From: Methylobacterium sp. UNC378MF
Lineage (GTDB): Bacteria; Pseudomonadota; Alphaproteobacteria; Rhizobiales; Beijerinckiaceae
Assembly (NCBI RefSeq): GCF_900103195.1
Contig: NZ_FMWU01000019.1
Location: 1 to 64,000, forward strand
DNA: 64,000 bases
Direction: 5' to 3'
Shown piece by piece: positions 18,345 through 26,693 of this stretch (position 1 is the stretch's first letter; each line of letters opens with the position of its first letter). The notes beneath the pieces were generated by a model that was not told the DNA's origin, did no database searches, and saw nothing but the letters and a program-made list of their open reading frames with translations. The position numbers and the translations under genes were made by a program.

Positions 18345-19242
18345 GGCGCCTGCCCTCGCCCGCGCGCCGGCCTCGCCGGGGCGGGAGACGTGGCGGCGCT
18401 TCCGGCGGCACCGGCTGGCGGTGGCCAGCGTCGGCGTGCTGGCGCTCCTCGTCGCCGGGGTGGTGTTCGGCGGCCTGCTCTGGCCGGTCGCCATCGACGA
18501 CATCGACTTCGCCGCCCAGCTCCAGGGCCCGTCCTGGGACCACCCGTTCGGCACCGACGATCTCGGCCAGGATCTGCTCGCCCGGATGATCTACGGCGGG
18601 CGGATCTCGCTCGCCGTCGGCTTCGCCGCCATGGCGGTGGCGAGCCTGATCGGGGTTCTGGTGGGCGCGCTCGCCGGCATGTCGCGCCGCCTCCTCGACC
18701 CTGTGCTGATGTGGCTGACCGACCTGTTCCTGTCGCTGCCGCAGCTGCCGCTGCTGCTCCTCGTGATCTACCTGTTCCGCGACAGCCTGAAGGCCGTGTT
18801 CGGCACGCAGGGCGGGGTGTTCCTGATGATCGTCGCGGTGATCGGGGGCCTGCGCTGGATGCCGGTCGCCCGGCTGGTCCGGGCGCAGTTCCTGAGCTTG
18901 CGCGAGAAGGAGTTCGTGGAGGCGGCCCGCTCGCAGGGCGCGACCACCGGGCACCTCGTGCGCCGCCACATCCTGCCGAACGCACTCGGTCCGGTGATCG
19001 TGGCGGCCTCCATCGAGGTCTCGGCGGCGATCATCGCGGAATCGACCTTGTCCTTCCTGGGGCTCGGCTTCCCGCCCGACATCCCGACCTGGGGCCGGCT
19101 CCTGTTCGACGCCAAGGACCACCTCGACGTCGCGCCCCACTGGGCGCTGTTCCCGGGGGGGGCGATCTTCCTGACGGTGCTGTCGATCAACTTCATCGGC
19201 GACGGCCTGCGCGACGCCCTCGACCCGCGGCGGGTTCTCTAG
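18310..19242 (+). CDS. Dipeptide-type ABC transporter permease (DppC-like)
   Basis: Second permease of the importer, 310 aa, with a cytoplasmic N-terminus and about six helices. It has the DppC signature HPFGTDDLGQDLLARMIYGG and the docking loop EFVEAARSQGATTGHLVRRH. It starts inside the previous gene, and the fused ATPase gene begins two bases after its stop. Confidence 0.92.
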   Translation: MAGSTLASPSDEAPALARAPASPGRETWRRFRRHRLAVASVGVLALLVAGVVFGGLLWPVAIDDIDFAAQLQGPSWDHPFGTDDLGQDLLARMIYGGRISLAVGFAAMAVASLIGVLVGALAGMSRRLLDPVLMWLTDLFLSLPQLPLLLLVIYLFRDSLKAVFGTQGGVFLMIVAVIGGLRWMPVARLVRAQFLSLREKEFVEAARSQGATTGHLVRRHILPNALGPVIVAASIEVSAAIIAESTLSFLGLGFPPDIPTWGRLLFDAKDHLDVAPHWALFPGGAIFLTVLSINFIGDGLRDALDPRRVL

Positions 19243-19244
19243 CG

Positions 19245-21104
19245 ATGGCAGATCCGGTGGACCCAATCCTCTCGGTCTCAGACCTCACCGTCTCCTTCCG
19301 CTCGGACGGGCGCTGGCGCGAGGTCGTGCACGGCGTCTCGTTCGACGTGGGCCCGCGCGAGACCGTGGCCCTCGTCGGCGAATCCGGCTCCGGCAAGAGC
19401 GTCAGCGCCCTGTCGATCCTGCGCCTCCTGCCGCGGGACGCGAGCCGCATCGGCGGCCGCGTGCGCTTCGAAGGCCGCGAATTGCTCGCCGCCCCCGAGG
19501 CCGAGATGCGGCGGGTGCGCGGCGATGCCATCGCCATGATCTTCCAGGAGCCGATGACCTCCCTGAACCCGGTCCTGACCATCGGCTTCCAGATCGCCGA
19601 GGCGCTGATCCGGCACCGGGGCCTGTCGCGGTCCGCCGCCGAGGCTGAGGCGCTCCGGCTCCTCGACAAGGTCCGGATCCCGGCCGCCCGGTCGCGCCTG
19701 CACGAATACCCGCACCGCTTCTCCGGCGGCATGCGCCAGCGGGTGATGATCGCCATGGCGCTCGCCTGCCGGCCGAAGCTCCTGATCGCCGACGAGCCGA
19801 CCACGGCGCTCGACGTCACCATCCAGGCCCAGATTCTCGACCTCATCAAGAGCCTCCAGGACGAGGAGGGCATGTCGGTCCTGTTCATCACCCACGACAT
19901 GGGCGTGGTCGCCGAGATCGCCGACCGCACCGTGGTGATGTACCGGGGCCGCGCCGTGGAGGCCGGCCCGACCGCGCGGATCTTCGACGCCCCCGCCGAG
20001 CCCTACACGCGGGCGCTGCTGGCCGCGGTCCCGCGCCTCGGGACCATGGCGGGCCGCGCCCGCCCGATGCGCTTCCCGGTGGTCGACCGGGCCACTGGCC
20101 TGGCGGCGCCGACGCCCGAGACGCCCGACACCGTGAAAGCCGCCGAGCGCCCGGTTCTGGAGGTCCGCGACCTGACCACCCGGTTCGACATCCGCTCCGG
20201 ATTGTTCGGCCGGGTCACCGGCCGGGTCCACGCGGTGGAGCGGGTCTCGTTCAGCCTCGCGGCCGGCGAGACCCTCGCGCTCGTCGGCGAGTCCGGCTGC
20301 GGCAAGTCCACCACCGGCCGCTCGATCCTGCGCCTCGTCGCACCGCTCTCGGGCTCGGTCCTGCTCGACGGTGAGGACATTACCAGCCTCGACGCCGGCA
20401 CCCTGCGCACCCGCCGGCAGAAGATGCAGATGATCTTCCAGGATCCGTTCGCCAGCCTCGACCCGCGCATGAGCGTCGGCGCGGCTGTGGCGGAGCCGCT
20501 GCTGATCAACCGCCTCGCCACGCCCCGCGCGGCAAGGCGGCGCGCCGAGGATCTGCTAGCCCGGGTCGGGCTCCCGCCCGAGACCGCCGGGCGCTTCCCG
20601 CACGAATTCTCGGGCGGCCAGCGCCAGCGCATCTGCATCGCCCGGGCGCTCGCCTTGAACCCCCGGCTGATCGTGGCCGACGAGGCGGTCTCGGCGCTCG
20701 ACGTCTCGGTGAAGGCGCAGGTCGTGAATCTGATGCTCGACCTCCAGGCGGAGCTCGGCCTCGCCTACCTGTTCATCTCGCACGACATGGCGGTCGTGGA
20801 GCGGGTGAGCCACCGGGTCGCCGTGATGTATCTCGGGGAAATCGTGGAGATCGGGCCCCGGGCCGCCATCTTCGGCGACCCGCAGCATCCCTACACGAAG
20901 AAGCTGCTCGCCGCGGTGCCGGTTCCGGATCCGGCCCGGCGCGGCGAGCGGCACGCCCTGCCCGACGACGAGATCCGCAGCCCGATCCGTGCCCCCGACC
21001 ACCTGGCGCCGGAGCGGCTCTACCGCGAGGTCGCGCCCGGCCACGTCGTCCAGGATTGGGGGAGCGACTGGGACGCGGGCACGGTTCAGGGCGCGGCCGC
21101 CTGA
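19245..21104 (+). CDS. Fused dipeptide-type ABC transporter ATPase (DppD-DppF type)
   Basis: A single 619-aa polypeptide carrying two complete ATP-binding domains, as in GsiA/YejF-type transporters. Domain 1 (about residues 5-280) has GESGSGKS, FSGGMRQRVMIAMAL and LIADEPTTALD. Domain 2 (about 305-600) has GESGCGKST, FSGGQRQRICIARAL and IVADEAVSALD. Each is followed by the oligopeptide-transporter C-terminal extension, whose conserved HPYTKKLLAAVP appears clearly at the end of domain 2. Note that domain 2 has Ala-Val in place of the usual Pro-Thr after the Walker B Asp-Glu, which is a tolerated variation. It is the last gene of the operon. Confidence 0.93.
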   Translation: MADPVDPILSVSDLTVSFRSDGRWREVVHGVSFDVGPRETVALVGESGSGKSVSALSILRLLPRDASRIGGRVRFEGRELLAAPEAEMRRVRGDAIAMIFQEPMTSLNPVLTIGFQIAEALIRHRGLSRSAAEAEALRLLDKVRIPAARSRLHEYPHRFSGGMRQRVMIAMALACRPKLLIADEPTTALDVTIQAQILDLIKSLQDEEGMSVLFITHDMGVVAEIADRTVVMYRGRAVEAGPTARIFDAPAEPYTRALLAAVPRLGTMAGRARPMRFPVVDRATGLAAPTPETPDTVKAAERPVLEVRDLTTRFDIRSGLFGRVTGRVHAVERVSFSLAAGETLALVGESGCGKSTTGRSILRLVAPLSGSVLLDGEDITSLDAGTLRTRRQKMQMIFQDPFASLDPRMSVGAAVAEPLLINRLATPRAARRRAEDLLARVGLPPETAGRFPHEFSGGQRQRICIARALALNPRLIVADEAVSALDVSVKAQVVNLMLDLQAELGLAYLFISHDMAVVERVSHRVAVMYLGEIVEIGPRAAIFGDPQHPYTKKLLAAVPVPDPARRGERHALPDDEIRSPIRAPDHLAPERLYREVAPGHVVQDWGSDWDAGTVQGAAA

Positions 21105-21290
21105 CCCCGACGGGGTGGAAGCCTCCCGCTCCCGCGGTGTAGCCAGCGTATAGCTTGTGAGAATGCCCGATATACGAGCAATGTTGCTCAGAAAGCGACC
21201 AGAGCCAGTAAGAAAGCTTTGATTATTCCCGCATAAATATGGGCCTACACACGCGGTGTGTTGCCGCGATGAAGCGGTCGAGAGGCTTCC
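21105..21290 (+). promoter_or_regulatory. Upstream region of the sia module with inverted repeat
   Basis: This AT-richer spacer separates the transporter operon from siaB. It contains the inverted repeat GAGCAA-TG-TTGCTC at 21176-21189, about 100 bp before the start codon, a candidate operator. No convincing -35/-10 pair was identified. Confidence 0.4.
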
Positions 21291-21845
21291 TTGCGCGCAA
21301 GCGATTTCCGATCCTTCCACGAGGCGTCGAAGCGCAGCGGCGTGATCCTGTCGTTCGGCGGGGATCTGTCCGAGAACATCCTGTTCTCGCTCGGCGAAGT
21401 GCTGAAGTTGCGCATGCGGCACGAGGAGACCGATGCCGCGATCGCCAAGCGCGTGTTCTCGATCTTCGTCGAGCAGGCCCAGAACGTGATCCGCTACTCG
21501 GCCGACAAGGTCGCGCCCGCGGAGCCGCCGGGCCCGGCCCGGGTCAGCGCCGGCATGATCGCGGTCGGAACCGAGGAGGGCCGGTTCTTCGTGGTCTGCG
21601 GCAACGAGGTCGGCAAGACCGAGGTGCCGCGGCTGCGCGAGCGGCTCGACGAGATCTCCGGCCTGTCGAGCGACGAACTCAAGAAGGTCTACCGCGAGAA
21701 GCTGCGCCAGCCGCCCGACGAGGGCAGCCTGGGCGGAAGCATCGGACTGATCGAGATCGCACGCCGGTCGAGCGCCCCTGTCGAGTACGACTTCCAGGAT
21801 CTGGGCGCGGAGCGCAGCCTGTTCTGCCTCAAAGCCTTTATCTGA
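21291..21845 (+). CDS. siaB: SiaB-family protein kinase (DUF6272)
   Basis: A 184-aa cytoplasmic protein matching the SiaB family. In Pseudomonas aeruginosa SiaB is the kinase that phosphorylates SiaC and so lowers c-di-GMP synthesis. The family-typical opening is FHEASKRSGVILSFGGDLSE, and an N-box-like helix VEQAQNVIRYSADK resembles GHKL ATPases. The TTG at 21291 is taken as start because AGAGG lies five bases upstream and the conserved region begins a few residues later. It is the first gene of a module whose next member starts 13 bp downstream. Assignment rests on my recognition of the family and the unmistakable neighbours. Confidence 0.85.
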   Translation: MRASDFRSFHEASKRSGVILSFGGDLSENILFSLGEVLKLRMRHEETDAAIAKRVFSIFVEQAQNVIRYSADKVAPAEPPGPARVSAGMIAVGTEEGRFFVVCGNEVGKTEVPRLRERLDEISGLSSDELKKVYREKLRQPPDEGSLGGSIGLIEIARRSSAPVEYDFQDLGAERSLFCLKAFI

Positions 21846-21858
21846 GGACGGCACGGAC

Positions 21859-22248
21859 ATGGAACGCATCACGCTGACCCGGACCGAGCGATCACCCGAG
21901 GTCGATTTCGACTTCGCGTCGGGGCGCCTCGTCCTGCGCGGCGAATCCTACCCGGAGGATGCCGCCGCATTCTTCGGCCCGCTGCTGCACGCCCTGCGCG
22001 GTCATCTCGCGGAGACCCAGGCGAGCCCGATCACCTTCGATGTCGACCTCGCCTACTTCAATTCCTCGAGCGCCAAGGCGCTGATGAATCTGTTCATGCC
22101 CCTGGAGGACGCCGCCGCGGAGGGACGTCCGGTGACGATCCGCTGGATGTTCAGCGCGGACGACGACGTGATCCAGGAGGCCGGCGAGGATTTCGCGGCC
22201 GATTTCACGCATGCCCGGTTCGAGATGATCGCGGGCGTCACCGCGTGA
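21859..22248 (+). CDS. siaC: SiaC-family switch protein (DUF1987)
   Basis: A 129-aa protein of the DUF1987/SiaC family. In P. aeruginosa unphosphorylated SiaC binds and activates the diguanylate cyclase SiaD; SiaB phosphorylates SiaC on a threonine and SiaA removes the phosphate. Here the matching segment is DLAYFNSSSAKALMNLF, so the residue I align with the phospho-threonine is serine 69. The surrounding Y-F-N and the S-x-x-A-L-M helix are conserved. The following gene starts within its stop codon (GTGA). Confidence 0.88.
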   Translation: MERITLTRTERSPEVDFDFASGRLVLRGESYPEDAAAFFGPLLHALRGHLAETQASPITFDVDLAYFNSSSAKALMNLFMPLEDAAAEGRPVTIRWMFSADDDVIQEAGEDFAADFTHARFEMIAGVTA

Positions 22249-23117
22249 GCGCGCATCGGGCCCCCGCCCACGACCTCCTGTCCGAGCCGGCGGACGCCTT
22301 CAGCCTGTTCGACACCGAGGAGGCCGTCCTCGGCCGGTCCGAGGTGATGCTGGCCCGGCTCGCCGAGGTCGGCGACGGGGTGCGCGAACTCGCCGGCGCC
22401 TATCGGCGCAGCTACCACGAGCAGCGCCGGCTGGTGCGGCTGAGCGACCGGATGCAGCTCGACCTGCACCGCGCCAACCAGCGGATGGCCGAGCAGCAGC
22501 GGGCCCTGCGCCACCTCAACGACGCCCTCACGGCGGAGATCGAGCACCGGACGCGCCTCGAGGCCGAACTCCGCCGCCTCGCCGACACCGACCACCTCAC
22601 CGACGCCCTCTCGCGCCGCCGCTTCCTGCAGATCTGCGAGGAGGTGTGGGCCCGGACCCAGTCCGGTGACACGCCGTCCAGCGTGCTGATGCTCGACCTC
22701 GACGGCTTCAAGCTGATCAACGACCGCTACGGGCACAGCGCGGGCGACATGGTCCTCAAGGCCTTCGTCGAGACCTGCCGCGACAGCCTGCGCGCGGTCG
22801 ACGTGATCGGCCGCATGGGCGGGGAGGAATTCGCGATCCTCGTCCCCGGGGCCGTGCTTCCGGAGGCACAGGCCATCGCCGAGCAGCTCCGCTGCGCCGT
22901 GGCGCAGCGGCCGGTGCGCCTGGAGCACGGGCTGCTCCCGATCTCGGTGAGCATCGGCCTCGCGGCGTTCGGCCCGAGCGAGTCGATGTCGGCAACGCTG
23001 CGGCGGGCCGATGCGGCGCTCTACGCCGCCAAGCATGCCGGCCGCGACTGCGTCCGCTGCGCGGCCGAGGCCGGCGGCTGGCCGGATCTGCCCCTGCCGG
23101 GCTCCTCCCTGACCTGA
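22245..23117 (+). CDS. siaD: Diguanylate cyclase, SiaD-like
   Basis: A 290-aa cytoplasmic enzyme that makes the second messenger c-di-GMP from two GTP. The N-terminal 110 residues are predicted mostly coiled-coil, as in SiaD, where the stalk is the SiaC-binding region. The GGDEF domain has metal-binding D in MLDLDGFKLIND (about 149-160), the catalytic GGEEF at 192-196, and an intact inhibitory RxxD site at 183-186, exactly five residues before GGEEF, so product inhibition is likely. It starts at a GTG overlapping the siaC stop, which fits translational coupling of activator and enzyme. Confidence 0.92.
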   Translation: MSAHRAPAHDLLSEPADAFSLFDTEEAVLGRSEVMLARLAEVGDGVRELAGAYRRSYHEQRRLVRLSDRMQLDLHRANQRMAEQQRALRHLNDALTAEIEHRTRLEAELRRLADTDHLTDALSRRRFLQICEEVWARTQSGDTPSSVLMLDLDGFKLINDRYGHSAGDMVLKAFVETCRDSLRAVDVIGRMGGEEFAILVPGAVLPEAQAIAEQLRCAVAQRPVRLEHGLLPISVSIGLAAFGPSESMSATLRRADAALYAAKHAGRDCVRCAAEAGGWPDLPLPGSSLT

Positions 23118-23216
23118 GGCGCCGCGCGCCCGGCCTGCGCGATCAGACCGGTTTTCGGAGGCCTCGGTCGCCGCGAAGCCGGCGGCCGGCAGCGCTGTGA
23201 CACGGAGTGACGTCGC

Positions 23217-25031
23217 GTGAGCGGACCTGACACGGCCATGGATGCGCCCCGCCCCGCCGGGGGCCTCAGGGGCGCCCGGCCCCTCCGCACCGGGGATGCC
23301 CTGGCGCGGCTCGGCTTCGCCGACATCGATCCCGTCCCGGCCGCCGGCGGCTCCGGGCGCGCGGCCGGCCTGCGCGGGGCCGGCCCGATCCGCCGGGGCG
23401 ATCCCCTGTCGAAGCGCGGCTTCGCCGACGTGCTGGCCGCGGGCGCGCCGGCGGACGAACTGATGAAGCCCGGCGCCCTGCGCGGGGCGGCCCGGGGCCG
23501 CGACCTCGACAGCCTGTCCCACACCCTGTTCCTGCGCATCTACCCGGTGATCGGCGCCCTCCTGCTGCTGACCCAGCTCGGGATCGCCTGGGTGAACTAC
23601 ACCGACCAGCTCCGCCTGTATGACGACCGGGCGCATCTCCTCGCCCGGCTCACCGCCGCCGCGATCGCGCGACCGGACTGGGCGCACAGCGCGGAAGCCT
23701 ATGCCGGCCCGCTCAGGGCGCTCGCGGCCGAGCCGGCCTTCCGTCACGCCGTCCTGCGCGACGCGGCGGGCCACGTCGTCGGGACGGCCGGCGCGGCGCC
23801 CACCGGACGGGGATGGTCCACCCTCTCGGCCAGCGCCGACCTCTCCGTGCCCGGCCTCGCCGGTCCCGCGGGCAGCCTGACGGTCACCGTCTCGACCCAG
23901 GACCTGCGCGACAACGCGGCGTGGCAGGTGATGCTCGCCCTCGGCGCCAGCATCGGGTTGATGATCGCCTTCGTGATCACCCTGCACGCCACCGTGCGCC
24001 GCCACGTCATGGCGCCGTTGATGCGGCTGCTGCTCGCCATGCGGGAGATCGAGCACAAGCGCTGGACGAGCGTGGAACTCGGTGGCGCCTACCGGCCCAG
24101 CAACGAGATCGACGTCATCAGCCAGGCCTTCAACCGCATGGTCGAGGGCCTGCGGAGCGGCGATGCCGCCAAGCAACTCCTCGCCGATCTGGAACGCGCC
24201 CACGACAAGCTGGAACGCGCCAACCGCCAGGTCGTCGAGAGCATCGGCTACGCGCGGCGCATCCAGGATTCGGTGCTGCCGGACCGGAACGCCCTGGCGG
24301 GGGCCGGGGTCGAGGTGGCGGTGCTGTGGGAGCCGCTCCACGTGGTCGGCGGCGACTATTTCTGGCTGGAGGAGATCGACGGCCTGTGCGTCATCGCCGT
24401 GGCCGACTGCACCGGGCACGGCGTTCCCGGCGCGTTCCTGACCCTGATCGTCGCCACCGCCCTCGATCGCCTGCTGCACGAACGCGGCCTGCGCTCGCCG
24501 GCCGCCATCCTGGCCGGGCTCGACGCGATGGTCCGCACGCAGCTCCGCCAGGACGGCCGCGGCGCCGAATCGGATGACGGGCTCGATTGCGGCCTCTGCG
24601 TCTGGGACCGGACGGCCCGCACCCTGCGCTTCGCCGGCGCCGGCCTGTCCCTGACCGTGATCCGGGACGGGGTGGCCGAGCGAATCCGCGGCGGCCGCCG
24701 GGGGCTCGGCTACCCGCGTACCGGCCGGGAGGCGCTGCCGGAGGAGGTCGGCGCCGACGTCATCGTGCCGGTGGCGGGTGCCACCTTCTACCTGATGACG
24801 GACGGGATCACCGACCAGATGGGCCGCGCGGCGCCGGATCGGGCGCCGCGGCTCCTCGGCCAGCGCGGCGTGGCCGACAGCCTCCTGCGCCACGCCGACC
24901 TGTCGCTCGCCGCCCAGGCCGCCGCCCTCGAGGCCGATCTCGACGCCTATCGCGGTGCCGAGGCCCGGCGGGACGACATGACCCTGGTGGCCTTCCGGCT
25001 TCCTCCGGACGGAGCGGCGGCCGCCGCCTGA
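23217..25031 (+). CDS. siaA: Membrane PP2C-type phosphatase, SiaA-like, with repeated N-terminal extension
   Basis: A 604-aa inner-membrane protein. Order: an about 100-residue N-terminal cytoplasmic extension; membrane helix about 105-128; periplasmic sensor about 130-235; second helix about 240-262; HAMP-like linker; and a SpoIIE/PP2C phosphatase domain from about 360, with metal ligands in VVGGDYFW, ADCTGHGVPGAF and TDGITDQ. In Pseudomonas SiaA dephosphorylates SiaC in response to external cues and thereby raises c-di-GMP. The extension is unusual: residues 16-36 and 51-71 are a repeat (14 of 21 identical, period 35), with a partial third copy near 86-98. The GTG at 23217 has GGAG about ten bases upstream; ATG 23238 is an alternative and keeps both repeats. 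It lies 99 bp after siaD. Confidence 0.88.
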   Translation: MSGPDTAMDAPRPAGGLRGARPLRTGDALARLGFADIDPVPAAGGSGRAAGLRGAGPIRRGDPLSKRGFADVLAAGAPADELMKPGALRGAARGRDLDSLSHTLFLRIYPVIGALLLLTQLGIAWVNYTDQLRLYDDRAHLLARLTAAAIARPDWAHSAEAYAGPLRALAAEPAFRHAVLRDAAGHVVGTAGAAPTGRGWSTLSASADLSVPGLAGPAGSLTVTVSTQDLRDNAAWQVMLALGASIGLMIAFVITLHATVRRHVMAPLMRLLLAMREIEHKRWTSVELGGAYRPSNEIDVISQAFNRMVEGLRSGDAAKQLLADLERAHDKLERANRQVVESIGYARRIQDSVLPDRNALAGAGVEVAVLWEPLHVVGGDYFWLEEIDGLCVIAVADCTGHGVPGAFLTLIVATALDRLLHERGLRSPAAILAGLDAMVRTQLRQDGRGAESDDGLDCGLCVWDRTARTLRFAGAGLSLTVIRDGVAERIRGGRRGLGYPRTGREALPEEVGADVIVPVAGATFYLMTDGITDQMGRAAPDRAPRLLGQRGVADSLLRHADLSLAAQAAALEADLDAYRGAEARRDDMTLVAFRLPPDGAAAAA

Positions 25032-25581
25032 GGCGCCCGGTCATCCCGGCGCCGCGCCGGGGCCGACGATGCCGGCGGCGCATCGATCAATCCAACATCG
25101 ACGTCGGGCAGGCGATCCGGCCTGCGCCGCTCCTGGACCCGGGACAGCCGTCGCGGTTGCGCAGCGGGCGCCTCGAAGGAGCCGTCCGGCCGGCCGCGCG
25201 GTCCGTGGAGCCCTCCGTCGCGCCCGCTGTGCGGATTCTCAGAAGGAGGCGTACCGCTGTCGCGCCGCGCCGGGCTCGAACAGGCGCTCCGAAGCCCCTT
25301 TCATTCCGGCCCCGGCCTCGGACGGCCCGCCTGCGCCGCGGACGCCGCCTGTATCACCGCCTGTACCAATGTCCGCCGCTTGGAACCGGTCACAGACGCG
25401 CGTGCGACGATGTCCGGACCCGGACAGCGGCATCGCCCACCGTTGGCCGCCGATTTCTCAAGTAAAACTGCGCCCCTGCGGCGGGGTGGCCTCCGCGATC
25501 AATTGCCGTTACGCTACGTTCCTACCGATATCATTCTCTCATTTGACAATTTACAAAGAACAGATCTGGAGCGACCGGTCC
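25032..25581. promoter_or_regulatory. Upstream region of the haem uptake operon
   Basis: About 550 bp without a supportable gene. The last 90 bp (25490-25580) is AT-rich and probably contains the promoter; a TTGACA hexamer occurs at 25543-25548, but no -10 match lies at the right distance. I looked for Irr (ICE), RirA or Fur-like boxes and found no convincing copy near the start. Confidence 0.45.
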
Positions 25582-25794
25582 ATGTTGTGTGCCGAAGGAG
25601 AGGGACGGCGCGGCTTTCCGGATGGCACAGGCGCGGGGCCCGGCGCGACGCAGTCCGTTCCGCGTCCGGAGCCGGCGGCCGAGATCGGCTCCGCGCGCCT
25701 CCTGCAGGGGCGCCGCGAGATCGTCATCCGCCACAGTGACCGCGCCTACCGCCTGCGGGTGACCGCGAGCGACAAGCTGATCCTGACCAAATGA
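25582..25794 (+). CDS. hemP: Hemin uptake protein HemP/HmuP
   Basis: A 70-aa protein whose C-terminal half is the HemP/HmuP signature: SARLLQGRREIVIRHSDRAY followed by a basic-hydrophobic RLRVTASDKLILTK ending. The N-terminal half is low-complexity. In rhizobia HmuP is needed as a co-activator for expression of haem uptake genes under iron limitation. The ATG at 25582 gives a protein of usual length, although the frame stays open much further upstream without conserved content. Its stop overlaps the start of hmuT (ATGA). Confidence 0.88.
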   Translation: MLCAEGEGRRGFPDGTGAGPGATQSVPRPEPAAEIGSARLLQGRREIVIRHSDRAYRLRVTASDKLILTK

Positions 25795-26669
25795 GCGCTC
25801 CCCGCCTTCTGTCTCGCCGCGCCCTCCTGGCCGCCGCCGCGGCCGGGGCGCTCGCCCCGCGCGTTGCCGCCGCGCAGGTGGCCGCCCGCATCGCCGCCCT
25901 GGGCGGTGCCGTCACCGAGATCCTCTACCGCCTCGGCGCCGGCGGCCGGATTGTGGCGGTCGACACGACCAGCCTCTACCCGCCCGAGGCGCTGCGCGAG
26001 AAGCCGAATGTCGGCTACCTGCGGGCGCTCTCGGCCGAGGGCCTTCTGGCGCAGCAGCCCGACCTGATCATCGCCGCCGAAGGGGCGGGGCCGCCCGCGG
26101 TCCTGGCGCAGCTGCGCGAGGCCGGGCTGCGCGTCGAGACCGTGGCGGAGCCGCCGAGCCCCGAGGGCGTGCTGGACAAGATCGCCACGGTCGGGCGCTT
26201 GGCGGGCCTGGAGCGCGAGGCCGAGGCCCTGGAGGCCGAGGTCCGCGCCCGTTTCACCGACCTCGCGGCGCGGCGCGCGCGGATCGCCCGGGCGGCCCGG
26301 GCCCTCGTCGTCCTCTCGATCCAGGGCGGCCGGACCGTCGTCGGCGGTGCCGGCTCCTCGGCGGACGGCATCCTGACCCTGGCGGGCATCGCCAACGCGG
26401 CCGCAGGCCTGGAGGGCTTCAAACCGATGACCGACGAGGCGATCGTCGCCGCGGCCCCCGACGCGGTGGTGATGATGCAGAACGGCCCCGAGCCGCCGAA
26501 GCGCGAGAGCATCTTCGCCCCCGGCACGGCCCTCGGCCAGACGCCGGCGGCGGCGCAGGGCCGGCTGGTGGCCATGGACGGCCTCTACCTCCTGGGCTTC
26601 GGCCCGCGCACGCCCGAGGCCGCCACCGACCTGATGCGGGCGCTCTACCCGGACCTGCCGCGTGACTGA
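25791..26669 (+). CDS. hmuT: Haem ABC transporter substrate-binding protein
   Basis: Periplasmic haem-binding protein, 292 aa, cluster A-II (helical backbone) family. A signal peptide with an early twin-arginine-like SRRALLAAAAAGA stretch ends around PRVAAAQ. The core has IAALGGAVTEILYRLGAGGRIVAVD, where Y fits the haem-coordinating tyrosine region, and the family-typical PNVGYLRALSAEGLLAQQPD. It is translationally coupled to hemP and followed by hmuU after 24 bp. Confidence 0.92.
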   Translation: MSAPRLLSRRALLAAAAAGALAPRVAAAQVAARIAALGGAVTEILYRLGAGGRIVAVDTTSLYPPEALREKPNVGYLRALSAEGLLAQQPDLIIAAEGAGPPAVLAQLREAGLRVETVAEPPSPEGVLDKIATVGRLAGLEREAEALEAEVRARFTDLAARRARIARAARALVVLSIQGGRTVVGGAGSSADGILTLAGIANAAAGLEGFKPMTDEAIVAAAPDAVVMMQNGPEPPKRESIFAPGTALGQTPAAAQGRLVAMDGLYLLGFGPRTPEAATDLMRALYPDLPRD

Positions 26670-26693
26670 GCCGCGCGGCGGCGGGCGGGGCGC

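Noticed and set aside
21110..21121. Short CCCCG-A-CGGGG hairpin after the transporter operon
   Set aside because: Loop too short and no T-run, so it is not called as a terminator.
22053..24893. 946-codon minus-strand frame across the sia genes
   Set aside because: Antisense shadow of three well-supported genes (siaC, siaD, siaA).
25543..25566. TTGACA as -35 box before hemP
   Set aside because: No -10 hexamer at 16-18 bp; kept only as a remark.
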